Assembly: GCA_020631735.1 (NCBI GenBank)
Contig: CM036159.1
Location: 24,281,511-24,345,510, forward strand
Reading direction: 5' to 3'
DNA: 64,000 nucleotides
Source: Saccharum officinarum
Taxonomy: Eukaryota; Streptophyta; Magnoliopsida; Poales; Poaceae
Below, piece after piece: positions 53,551-64,000 of this stretch. Numbering within the stretch: the stretch's first letter is position 1; each line of letters starts with the position of its first letter. The notes under the pieces were generated by a model. That model was given only the letters and a program-made list of their open reading frames with translations, was not told where the DNA came from and did no database searches. The position numbers and the translations under genes are program-made.

Positions 53551-56500
53551 TAATTGATGACAACTCTACAAAGATATGGAAATTAAATTCTTTTAGACTT
53601 TATGCCACTTATCCAACATTTAAGCTCTATGTTAGGATTTGGATAAGCATCATAAAATCCAACTTGGTAGTGATAACTCTCCCTACATATGTGCTCAAAT
53701 GGTTTGGTTTCAAGCTTGCACATATGCATTAATATAAAATTTGTGGGAGGGTTAGCACTACTAAGTGATGCTAAGATGTATAGAATAAACCTTTGTAGTT
53801 CGATACCATTTGATAGCTCGATATCATTTGAAAATCACAAGTTTGCCATCATCCTTAGCATCATGAATAGCTAGACATCAAAAATACTAGAAACCCCGTG
53901 AGATCAACATTATAAGTAAGGTTCTAGTTTTTTATGATAAACATAAGTCTAGCTATCATCCTATGCATGCTAGTTATCATATCATCATTCAAGTTCTATA
54001 ACTAGCATACACCACACAAGCATGCATGTTAAATAAAAACTTATGCAATGCTAGCAAGCACATGAATATGCACAAGTCAAATGCAACCAATCAATGTTCA
54101 TGAGCTTGCTCCCCCTACTTGTGTGCTTCTCTTGTCCAAGAATTTTGATCCTTCTCTTTTCTTCATTGTTGCTCCCTCTTTGTCCATTTTCATGTCCAAA
54201 CCCCATCTTCTCATGATGTCCCCAAACCCTAAACCCCTCTCTTGGTGCATTGACATATCTTTGTTCCAACTTCTCCCCCTTTGTCATCAATTTTCATAAA
54301 GGGTGTATTTCTTATTAATACAAAGGCTTACATTGGGGTAGATGGTTGAGACTTGAATATTGCGTTGTTGATGGACATCACTGCACATGTTGGAATGACA
54401 TTACTTGTATGTTGCTCTTAAGATACCACTTAGGATCTTTGACCTTGATACCATTAGGTGGGGCTCCTCCTCCTATGTCATAGCATGGGTCATTCACTTG
54501 ATAATCTTGAGCTCTTGTGTGTGAGGAAACTTTCTTCATTTGATGATTACTTAAAGTTGAGGATCACTTGTGGAACCACGGTCTTGTATAAATGATATCA
54601 TGTGTAGAAATACCACGAATAAATGTGTGATACCAATTTGAAGAATCCTCTATCATGGAACCACTTGTAGGATTTGTCAATATGATCTTTTCTTGAACAT
54701 TTGCTTTCTTCATGAGTACCATTTGTAGGATATCACTTGTAGATCATGATCTAGACACCACTTGTAAATACCAATTGAAGAAATATTTTGAGTCTAGATA
54801 CCATTTGAAACACCCTAGATATCCATTTGCATTGTTGTCTTGTGCTTGTACCCATATCATTGTTATGAGCTTCTAGTATGACTTGAACTAAGTTGATTTG
54901 CCTAAGATTCTAAGTCCGGTTTGATCCAATGACAAGCTTCTTCTCATACTAAGGGTTATCTTGCCAATGTTGTACTTGTCACTTGTTAGCAATCCAAACT
55001 AGATCAAGTACTTGGGTTCACTAGCTCATGAACAAATTCATACACATACCACTAGATCATTTAAACAATTCAAGCAATAGTGGTAGACTATGAATTTAAA
55101 TATTTTATTTGTTATGCATGATCCTAGTAAGCATGTACTATATGCACTAATCGCATACTAGTAAGGGATGAAATGATCATGCACATTACAATGATACCTT
55201 TGTTATATTGGAGTAGAGGATAGTCACATAGATTCCAATTCATTACTCCAATAGCAATGTGAAGTCCAATTTATAAGCTTGGTGAAGACCAATCATTATA
55301 GAGAAATCCATTCTTCACCCATATGAAATGAGAACCACTAATAATCAAGTGCATTATCTCTTGTTGTGGTTGGCTTGCTTTTTCTCTTTGATCAATGCTT
55401 GCATCAGAGAGGTACTTATGATACCAATTTTATAACTATGACTAGCTCTCTTTTGGGTGTTGCTTGCTTTTCTTGATCAACCCTATTGATTGCTTCAATT
55501 AAGCATCTCAAATATCCCTTGAATTCATCACTTCCATGTTAGCCTTCCAAGCCGGTGCTCGGTTTACCCACCCATGGGCGGCAAGCCCCCTCAGCAGGGA
55601 GAAGTGACCTCTCTCCAAAGAACCATCCTTGACACTTACTTGAATTGCCTTTGATTGATTGATCTATGGACTTAACTTTATGAGTAACCTTGAATTATTC
55701 TTTAAGTCCTTTTCTTTCTACCAAATGATCTCCAATTATTACTAGAACTTGAACCTCATCTTCATCTTGAGTTTGATCTTCATTTTCAAATTTGAGTACC
55801 AAATTTGTACACTAAGTACATTCCACAATCAATGCCCTTGTACTCATTTCTTGTCATGCTTCTAGATCAATTCAAAACCAAACTTAGGTGCCTCAGACAC
55901 TTATAAATATATTTCCAACTTGAGGACCTTTCACTTAAAGTGACTCTAGATCAATCCAATAATTGTCACTTTTCTGGCAGATTCTGTACCCTTCAAAGAA
56001 TAATTCATATCTCCCAATATACAGAACCAAATGCCATAAAATTTGGTGGAGATGTGATTCACTAAGTCATCTAGCAGCTGTAAACATTTGAGATTCATTT
56101 GACATCTAGATTGCTACCAGATTTTAAATCTTCCACCACTGCTACATGCTGAAAACTGCTGCACTATAGCTGACAAGATGTATTCTAAAGCCGAAGCATC
56201 TCTTATCCAATTCTCATGAAATTTGTACAGCATCTTATAACATAAGTCTAGAGCATGCATACCAAAATTCATACCAATCCAAGTAGATTTGATCATCCAA
56301 ACTCAGACTTGATCACTGCTAGCTCAGATTTTCAACTTTGGACAGATTTCAATACATTGAGCTATACTTCATCAAATATGAATCAACCTTGAAACTAACT
56401 TGTTTGAATACTTTCACAAGACATATATCCATCCAATCCACTTACTAAATGTCATCTCATGAATTTATCCAACACAAATCAATTCAAACTTGATTACTTA

Positions 56501-56849
56501 AACATTTAATCCATTCAAACATCTCATAGCAAGCAACATTGCATATATATCCAATTCAATCAACTCATATGCATCCAAGTGAAATGATCAACAAATGATA
56601 TACCTTGGTTAGCTCATGATCATCCAATAGCAAGCTTTCAACTTGAATATTTGCAAGCCATCAAATATATCCAATAAATCACCACAATTTTTAATATTGC
56701 ACTTGTATGTTGTAGCACTTGGACTTCACTTATTTTGACTTGGCATTGGGATTGGATATGCATTGAGCTTCATAACTTGACTCAATATATGATAAACAAA
56801 ATGAAACCAATTGAATCAAGCCTCCAATGCCGATGGTACCTACAAACAA
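53551..56849 (-). other. Non-coding internal region of the LTR element
   Basis: About 3.3 kb where an autonomous element would carry pol. No frame longer than about 80 codons and no pol motif is seen. The sequence is AT-rich with recurring phrases such as ACCACTTGTA and ATACCAATTTG/ATACCATTTG. Confidence 0.7.
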
Positions 56850-58847
56850 TCATCCACTTTTTGATGGTACCCAAACAAGTTTGGGTCCTCTCAAGTTAGG
56901 AGCAACATACTTAGGCAAAGCCTTAGTATGGGTAGCGGGATGTTTTGCAATAGCAACAATAGAGGTACCATTTACATCCTTTCTAAGCACATTAGTATCA
57001 TCAATTGAAATATGCTTAGAAGTGTTACCTAGGGGACATGAATGTGCCATGTGTCCCCTTTCCCGGCATGAATACCATCTTCTCTTTGATTGAGCCTTTT
57101 CTTCATTGCTCATGTGATGCTTTTCATTGCCTTGCCTCTCATGAGTTGCTTGAGCCTTCCTCTCAAGCTTGGTAGGACACCCCGAGGCAAAGTGTCTCAT
57201 ATCTTCACACTTGAAGCACTTGATGTGAGTCAAATCTCTCTTCTTGTCTTCAATCTTGCTCATCATCTTGGCATCTTGGATTTGCATTGGATGCCTTCCT
57301 CTTCCACCCCTTCTTGTTTTCTTCTTCTTCTTCAAGTCACCATCATCATCCTTGTGGTTGATCTTGACTTGAGATTGGGGTGTGGTTTCTTGCTCAACTT
57401 GTGGCTTTGGTTGAGGCTCTTTTTGTTGCTTCACTAGTTTCTTGGTTGGGCACATTGAGGTGAGATGACCCCAAGTGCGACACTTGAAGCACTTGACATG
57501 CTTGAGCCTCTCTTCTTCTTTCTTCAACTTGAGCTTTTCTTCATTAGGGCAACCATTTGCAAGATGTCCCATTTCATGGCATTTAAAGCACATAAAATGA
57601 GAGAGCTTCTCTTGTTCTTGCTTCTTCATTTTCTTGCCCTTGTTCTTGTTGAAGCCAATGCCACTCTTGTCACCATAGCTTCTTTGAGTCTTTATTATGT
57701 GCTCAAAGGTGACTTTTGAGTTGTAGCACCTCTCTAACTTATTGCTCAATTTCTTCACTTCACTTTTGAGCTCATTGTTCTCCTTCAAAATGTTAGTCTC
57801 ACAAGACATAGAAGTAGAACAAGCATTTAAATGTGAAGAACATGGCATATCTAATAAATCATCACAAGAGGTGGATACATGCTTCTTGCCTACATCACAA
57901 GGGTTAGTAACATTTTGCAATTGATCATTTGATCCATGTGATGAGCTCTCATTAATTTTAATTTTCTTTAATAACATCTTAAAGAGAGAAGCATGTTCTT
58001 GTACCAAATTATCATGAGCAACACTAAGTTCCTCATGAGACAATTTTAGCTCCTCATGTGAACAAGTAGTAACATAAAGTAGATGCTTTTGTTGTTCACA
58101 TGTGGTTTTTAGAAATGAGTTTTCATTTTCCAATTTCATGGTTTTAGCTTTCTCATTTTCTAAAGACGTGTTCATGCTAGCAAGTCTACTAACAAGCTCA
58201 TCATATGAATCAACATGATCAATCACATTATCATTTGATACCTTTGTGTCACCTAGTGACATGAAGCAATGTGATGTAGTGGATGGGCTTGTAGTAGCAT
58301 CATCAAGGCCCGAGCATGAACCAACGTTGTCACCATCAAGTGTGCTTGGGGTAGAAACATCACTTGCAACACTTGATGCATCATCACCATCCTTGTCAAG
58401 TGAACTTGTGGTAGATCGATCATCATCATCACTTGACCATGAGGTGGAGCAATCCTCCACAACCATCGTGTTGTGGTTATGCTCAACATCATCATGTGCA
58501 ACCTCCTTGGGCTTGACATCATCGTCATCATCGGTGATAGCTCCATACTTTTCATTGAGATAGGCCCATATCTCATGAGCGGATTTGAGGTCCATGATCT
58601 TACCAAAGATGATATCATCCAAAGATCTATACATGATGTTAGTAGCTTGGATGTCAAGATCTAGGCATTTCTCTTGTGCTTGAGTTAGATTATCTTCATC
58701 CAACACATGAGAAAAGCCTACATCTACCATCCACCACATTTGAGGGCAAATAAACTTAAAATTGCATATCATCCAATTTTTTCATCGTGTAAAGTGTGTG
58801 CCATCAAACATGTGAGGACAATCAACATCTAGTCCATATTCCGCCAT
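56850..58847 (-). CDS. Gag protein of the LTR element, with an early in-frame stop
   Basis: From the ATG at 58847 the frame reads MAEYGLDVDCPHMFDGTHFTR and then TGA (58784-58782) where related gags have Trp before KNWM. Translation could restart at the ATG at 58772, giving 640 residues to the stop at 56850. A UBN2-like capsid region comes first (QATNIMYRSLDDIIFGKI, AHEIWAYLNEKYG), then an acidic Asp/Ser-rich stretch and a coiled-coil-like part (ELVSRLASMNTSLENEKAK). Four zinc knuckles lie near residues 394, 426, 517 and 564. The first three are CCHC, and the fourth (WYSCRERGHMAHSC) has lost its first Cys. It ends LRGPKLVWVPSKSG. Whether functional gag is still made is uncertain. Confidence 0.88.
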
Positions 58848-58884
58848 CCTCTCGGGTCGGTGAAGACCACAAATGAGAGATCGA

Positions 58885-58896
58885 GCTCTGATACCA
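58885..58896 (-). other. Primer binding site, initiator-Met tRNA type
   Basis: On the minus strand TGGTATCAGAGC lies two bases inside the 5' LTR, the standard complement to the 3' end of plant initiator methionine tRNA. Confidence 0.93.
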
Positions 58897-58898
58897 AT

Positions 58899-61418
58899 TG
58901 TAGGGTCGAGATGGCGGACTAGAGGGGGGGTGAATAGTCCTTTCTAAAATTAATCGCGTCGGCAAACCGAAACAAATGCGGAATTAAAACTATCGGTCTA
59001 GCCAAGACTACACCCCTCTATCTAAGTTCACAAGCACCTCACAAAGATCCTAAATATGTAACTAAGGTGCTTTTCTTAGCAAGAGCTCTCCTAAACAATT
59101 CTAGAGCAAGGTCACACAAACCTATGCACTAGTACTTTAGCAAAGCCGGGGAGCTCCTACACAATTCTAGTAAGCAAAAGCACGAAGCCACCTATGCTCA
59201 CTAGCAATGCTCAATAGCAAGGCAACTAATGCCAAACTAGAGAGCGCAAATTACTTAGCTACACAAACTAAGCAATATGACTAACAAGGTTACACAAACC
59301 AAATTAGCCACGCAACGGGAGCTACTTCTATGCTACACAAGCAAGAAGGTAACTAGCTAACTACACAAGCAAACTAGTTACAAGAGCAACTACACAAGCA
59401 CAAATATATGAATGTAAATACAAGCTTGTGAATCGAAAGCAAACCACCGAGAAGATGTACACAATGTTGACACGGCGGTTTTTCACCGAGGTTCACTTGG
59501 TTGCCACCAAGCTAGTCCCCGTTGTGGCGATACACCCACTTGATGGATCACGAGCTAATTGACTATCAAGAGTCAAACCCTCAGCGGGTGCCGCACATCC
59601 ACTCTCAAGATGAGGATCCTCCAAGCCACGAGCTTTACTAGAGTTGCTCTTCGCGATCCCCGCGGGGTGAGCACAATCCCCCTCACAAATCCTCCTCCGG
59701 AGCCACGCACAATCTCCACGCGTGCTTCAACGGAGTCGCAAGCCACCAAGCCGTCTAGGAGGTGGCAACCTCCAAGAGTAACAAGCACCACCGGCTTGCA
59801 ACACGATCACCTAGTGCCACTCGATGCAATCCTCTCGATGCAACGCACTAGAATCGCTCTCTCACTCGATCCGATGAACACTATCAAGCATGAGTGAGTT
59901 AGAGGGCTTCCAAGCACTACCACATAAGCCACCAAGGCCAAAGTGTGCTCAGCTGCCGGCCAAGGCCGGCCAAGGCATCTATTTATAACCCCACGGTCAA
60001 ATAGAGCCGTTACCCCTTCACTGGGCAGATTTCGGGACGACCGGACGCGCCGGTCGTAACTGACCGAACGCGCTCAGCCGCGTCCGGTCGCCCTGCGACG
60101 TCCACGTGTCCCTCAAATTTCAAATGCGACTGTTAGATCCTCCAACGGTCACTGCGCGCCAACGGTCAAACGCTATGACTGGACGCGCTGCTCAACCGAC
60201 CGGACGCGCCGGTCGCACAGCACCGCGCGCGCGAAGCAACGACCGGACGCGCTCCTCGCAACGACCGGACGCGCCGATCCGCACAGCATCCGCGCCCGCG
60301 AAACAACGACCGGACGCGACAGTGCCAGCGTCCGATTAGAGTCCAGTAAGCACCTTCAACGATCGGACGCGTCCGATCATGTGTGACCGGACGCGCCCCG
60401 CGTCCGATCGTCCTCTGCGAACCTCAGATCCTTCTGGGCGCATGACCGGACGCGCCGGTCCCGCGAGTGACCGGACGCGCCGGTTACAAACCCTAACACC
60501 CGTGTCTGCGCAGTACTGACCGGACGCGTCCGGTCATACCATGACCGCGTCCGGTGCAGCGTCCGGTCACCTCTGTGACCTCCGTTCGCCTCCGTTTCTT
60601 TTCCGACTTCCGGCGCAGTAGAAAATAGACATTTCACTTCTCCAAAAAGCGCCGAATCCCGCCTCGCAAGCTCGGCGGGAGGGAGAGAGGAACCCAAACC
60701 CCTCTCTACCGCTAAAACTTCATCGCCTTCGTAAATGTGCCAACACCAACAAGTGATCACCACCTTGTGCACGTGTGTTAGCATTTTCATAATCATTTTA
60801 CCGAAGGAGTTAACCACTCAACTTGCCACGCCACTCGATCCTAGCAACGATGCATAGTTAGATCACATGAGTGGCACTAGATGACCGATATGCAAACAAG
60901 TTTGCCCCTCTTGATAGTACGACCATCTATCCTAAACCCGGTCATAAACTTCTCTACACACCTATGACCGGTGAAATGGAAATGCCCTAGGTTATACCTT
61001 TGCCTTGCGCATTCCACTCCATCTCCTTCGACGTTGATGCAACACATGCACCAACCATATCACAAATGATATGATCCACTTCATATCATCATGTGACCTT
61101 GGTCCATCGATCTTGACCTCACTTGCTCTTCACCATTGCGTCGGTCCATCGGCGCCAAGTCTTGCTCAAGCTTCACCGCCTCGCGGTCCATCGCTCCAAA
61201 GCCTCCGACTTGCCCTTCACACTTGCAACCGGTCCATCAAGCCAAGCCTCATCTTGATCTTCGCCACCTTGGTCACATGACTCCATGTCATGTCTCATAT
61301 GCAATGAGCTCCTTCATGACACCATCACATGTGGACTAATCTCCTGTGTATCTCACATAACCACATATTAGTCCACCTAAGTTGTCACTCAATTACCAAA
61401 ACCAAACTTGGGCTTTCA
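58899..61418 (-). repeat. LTR (5' LTR in element orientation)
   Basis: It is 2520 bp and matches 51016-53534 almost perfectly. Differences noticed are GGCGGACTAG against GGCGGGCTAG, CTATGACTGG against CTATGACCGG, ATAGACATT against ATAGGCATT, and one base in length. Confidence 0.95.
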
Positions 61419-61423
61419 CTCGC

Positions 61424-62309
61424 GCTGGTTTGCAGCTGGCTTGCCCATATATAGAACTACGGGCTTGCTAGCACCCGAACGTTCGAATGGACAGGGCGTC
61501 CGAACGCCCGCACCTACAGCCGTTGCGCGCACCCACACGGGGTTCCGTGCTGCCCAGAACGTCACCAGCATCGAGAAGAGGAGGATAAGGCGGCAGATGC
61601 TAGCCGGCGCCGGGAGGAGGAGGAGACACCGAGACGAGGCAGCAGAAAGTGAGGATGGAGATGCAACACACGATCTACTTTTGAAACATCCAGATGCAAC
61701 ATTTACAACATACATCTAAAGGCATATGAAATATTTGAAACATGTATATGAAACACTTGCAAAACACACGTGAAAAACATTGTAAAACTAAAACATACAC
61801 AACATCCACATAAAACACTTGTAACATATGTGTGAAATATATGCAACATTCGAATAAACACACTTGTAACATGCGTCTGGGAAAAACAGATGAAATATTG
61901 GGAGCAAAAGCTTGCAATATACGTGCACAACTGTTGCAACATATGCAACATCAAAATCCACTTTTGCATCATCCATATGATGCAGCAGTTTTGCAACAAA
62001 ATCCACTTTTGCAACATCAGTATCGTTTTAAGTACCCAGTGTAACAGTTTTTACTCTATATTCATACTCTAAAGTTTTAGAGTATGGTTTTAGAGTACCA
62101 CTGCGGGCAGTCTATGCTTCAGTCCCGGTCCGCACGCTCCATTGGCCTTGACCGGGAAGTCTACCCTACCCTCCCTCTCAACTGTGGGTCGTGACTCATG
62201 ACACGGCCCCTCGATTATGAATATCTGATTCTACGCGCCGCACCGTTCCTTTCTACTGTATCGACCGGCCTCTGTAGCGCGCGGAGGTGTTGCAGAAATC
62301 AAGACTTCA
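61424..62309. other. Intergenic with quasi-periodic AACAT-rich tract
   Basis: 61675-62010 repeats variants of GCAACAT, GAAACA(C/T)TTG and AAACATACA at roughly 20-30-bp spacing. Near its end TTTTGCAACA(A/T) and ATCCACTTTTGCA recur closely (61960-62015). The opposite strand gives low-complexity Cys/His/Phe-rich frames that are not real genes. Confidence 0.5.
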
Positions 62310-62535
62310 GGGTGTGTTTAGTTCGTGAAAATTTTTGGCTTTAGATACTGTAGCACTTTCGTTTGTATTTATCAATTAGTGTTCAATCATAAACTAATTA
62401 GACTCAAAAGATTTGTCTCGTGGTTTTTTATCAAACTGTGTAATTAATTTTTTGTCTATATTTATTGCTCTATACATGTGTCCAAACATTCGATGTGACG
62501 GGAAATCTTGTAATTTTTTTTTTGAAAACCTGGCC
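62310..62535. mobile_element. Tourist-like MITE
   Basis: It starts GGGTGTGTTTAGTTCGTG and ends GAAAACCTGGCC, flanked by TCA on both sides. The right inverted repeat is weak, so the end may be damaged. Confidence 0.65.
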
Positions 62536-63051
62536 TCAGACTGCCACATTCCGTGACTGTGTTACAGTAGCGGTAGCAGTAGCTGGTAGACAAACTCCCC
62601 ATGGAGAAAACGAGCGGTATTCACATACCGTTACTGTTGCGGTCCGTAGACTGTACGTCTGTACCAGCCTGCGTGCCTCAAAATGTAGAGATCTCGGTAT
62701 TCACATACAGTATCAGCCTGCCGCCCTCATAAAAAGAAACAAATGTTTTATTGGGGTTTCTTCTGAACCCAGCTACACAGACGCGTCAACGGTTCAGTTT
62801 CTTTCCCGGGTGCCCAGTACGCGGTACATTTTCCGGACCAAAGCGCTGTTCTGGACGAGGGCGCACTCCGAACAATCTTTACCAATACTCGAGACAGCCA
62901 GCCACCTACAGTACTACAATGAACGGCTACGGGCTACGGCTAAAATCTCTCTCAATCTATCTGCCTGTCTATACATAAGTTTACATACATTACATATGCC
63001 GCACTTTCTAACACATGGAGGGAACTATAAACAGTGGGCGCAAGGCCAGCC
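62536..63051. other. Downstream of the CNNM-like gene
   Basis: It probably holds the 3' UTR of the minus-strand gene to its right. No other gene is supported. Confidence 0.4.
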
Positions 63052-64000
63052 TCATTGTTCCTCATGTACGTCTGTCTCGTCGTATATCTCCTCCTGCGTC
63101 AACAAAAACGAAAAAGAGAAGAATCACTGTACAATAAATGTTGCGAAATGATACCTTGTAGGACAACAGTTGCGGTGCTCAAGCCATATATGCGCACAAG
63201 ATAGGACCTTTTGAGCCTCCACATATTTACAAGGATTAAGTTACCCGGTTTTAGAGTAGCTGGGTGTCAAATTTAGACAAAGGCAAAGAGTTGAGGGGTT
63301 AAAGATGGACTTAATCCTGTTTATAATGAGGACGTGTATGTAGCTGTTTCTAAGTATCCCTCAACTTACTTTACTGAATTTTGTAATATCTTCATAGTTT
63401 CCACAAATAAAATAATCACCATAGAATTTCTAACAACAAAAATAATCACCATAATTTCGTAACACAACTACGATAAAAAGTTCATCTGGTTTGAATGTGC
63501 TATCGGTAGGCAAGCATTATAGACAACAAAACAGTTTACTCGACAGCCTAAATAAACCTTAGAAATTTGCAGACCACTAACCTGCAGAAGCTCCTCAATG
63601 ACGTCCTCCATGGTTATGATTCCAACAGCCTCTTCATCTTCCCTCAGCGTGGGCAAGGGCTCTTTATGGACCTGCAGAACGTCTGCTTGATCTTTGGACC
63701 ATTTTTTAGGCCTATTTCCTCTATTTGATGCGTTCTGAGTGTTTGGGTAGCTCTTCCATCTTTGCAGCGGTGGTGGAAGGTTCTTCACGACCTTTTCGCT
63801 GTTCTTATCATCAATAGCAATGGACACCTCTTTGTTCCACACCCAAAGAGAAGAAAGCAAAGAGAGCAAGATAATATGATAACGTGCATAACAGATGTGA
63901 GTTACTAAGGATGACTAATAAGGTGTAACAATTGCATGAGCTCACCGAAAGTTCCACCATCATTGGCAGCTTGTTCAGCTGGTGGGTAACTTTGATTGTT
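63052..64000 (-). CDS. DUF21/CBS-domain (CNNM-like) protein, last three exons
   Basis: This is a plant relative of the CNNM/CorC metal-transport family: a membrane protein with an N-terminal DUF21 domain (outside the window) and a cytosolic CBS pair. Exons on the minus strand are 64000-63946 (partial), 63829-63582 and 63093-63052, with GT/AG borders in phase. They encode NNQSYPPAEQAANDGGTF, then EVSIAIDDKNSEK through a basic linker to PLPTLREDEEAVGIITMEDVIEELLQ, then EEIYDETDVHEEQ and a stop. The IITMEDVIEELLQEEIYDETD phrase is the strongly conserved end of the second CBS domain in plant DUF21 proteins, and it is split here by a 488-bp intron. The start of the gene and its promoter lie beyond the right edge. 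Confidence 0.88.

Larger units (their letters stand above)
51016..61418 (-). mobile_element. Complete non-autonomous LTR retrotransposon with gag only
   Basis: Two direct repeats of about 2.52 kb bound the element, which is flanked by CTCGC on both sides (51011-51015, 61419-61423). On the minus strand the order is LTR, initiator-Met primer site, gag, a 3.3-kb non-coding stretch, polypurine tract, LTR. No protease, integrase or reverse transcriptase is present. Gag-only elements of this kind (the TR-GAG type described in angiosperms) depend on enzymes from a related autonomous element. The UBN2-like gag and primer site suggest a copia-type partner. The few differences visible between the LTRs mean the insertion is recent. 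Confidence 0.93.

Noticed and set aside
61703..62017. Cys/His/Phe-rich frames on the minus strand
   Set aside because: They are by-products of the quasi-periodic AACAT-rich tract.
1..64000. CRISPR arrays, tRNA or rRNA genes
   Set aside because: None seen. The repeats present are transposons, LTRs or minisatellites, and the DNA is plant nuclear.

Overview
This is nuclear DNA of a grass. The density of Tourist-like, Stowaway and hAT miniature elements, the intron-rich genes, the CpG-rich 5' ends and the copia elements fit an Andropogoneae genome (sorghum, sugarcane or Miscanthus type). That placement is an inference. A run of exactly 100 N at 30240-30339 shows that two contigs were joined here.

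Layout. 1-4301 is the 3' part of a copia retrotransposon with an open polyprotein and its 3' LTR. 5065-12625 is an old tandem duplication carrying two copies of a small proline-rich plant gene on the minus strand (FSWEHEPGVSK motif). Copy 1 has a late nonsense codon. Between the promoter-distal parts of copy 2 lies a 2.29-kb Helitron whose empty site is preserved in copy 1. 12626-17394 is intergenic, with an orphan-looking promoter near 14.9 kb, MITEs and a degenerate tandem array. 17395-21187 is a Mutator-like element with a broken transposase and a nested hAT element.

19654-30239 and 30340-41609 are about 10.6 and 11.3 kb of nearly identical sequence, and they meet exactly at the N gap. Both hold the same genes: a cluster of box C/D snoRNA genes on the plus strand, and a complete four-exon growth-regulating factor (GRF) gene on the minus strand with QLQ and WRC domains and a miR396 site. 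The simplest reading is that two allelic contig ends were placed head to tail, not that there is a real tandem duplication. The second copy differs by three MITEs in the 5' part of the GRF gene. One sits exactly on the splice acceptor of intron 1, and its target-site duplication recreates the AG.

41610-51010 is gene-poor DNA holding many Tourist-like MITEs, a poly(A)-tailed retroposon with a 17-bp target duplication (45952-46727), a Stowaway and a hAT MITE with perfect 8-bp target duplications. 51016-61418 is a complete but non-autonomous LTR retrotransposon on the minus strand. It has 2.5-kb near-identical LTRs, a 5-bp target duplication, an initiator-Met primer site, a gag gene only, and an internal region without pol. 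63052-64000 holds the last three exons of a DUF21/CBS (CNNM-like) membrane protein gene on the minus strand, which continues beyond the window.

Host genes with support are therefore the two small proline-rich paralogues, the GRF gene (probably one locus shown twice), the snoRNA cluster and the CNNM-like gene. Nearly everything else is transposable elements or unassigned intergenic sequence.
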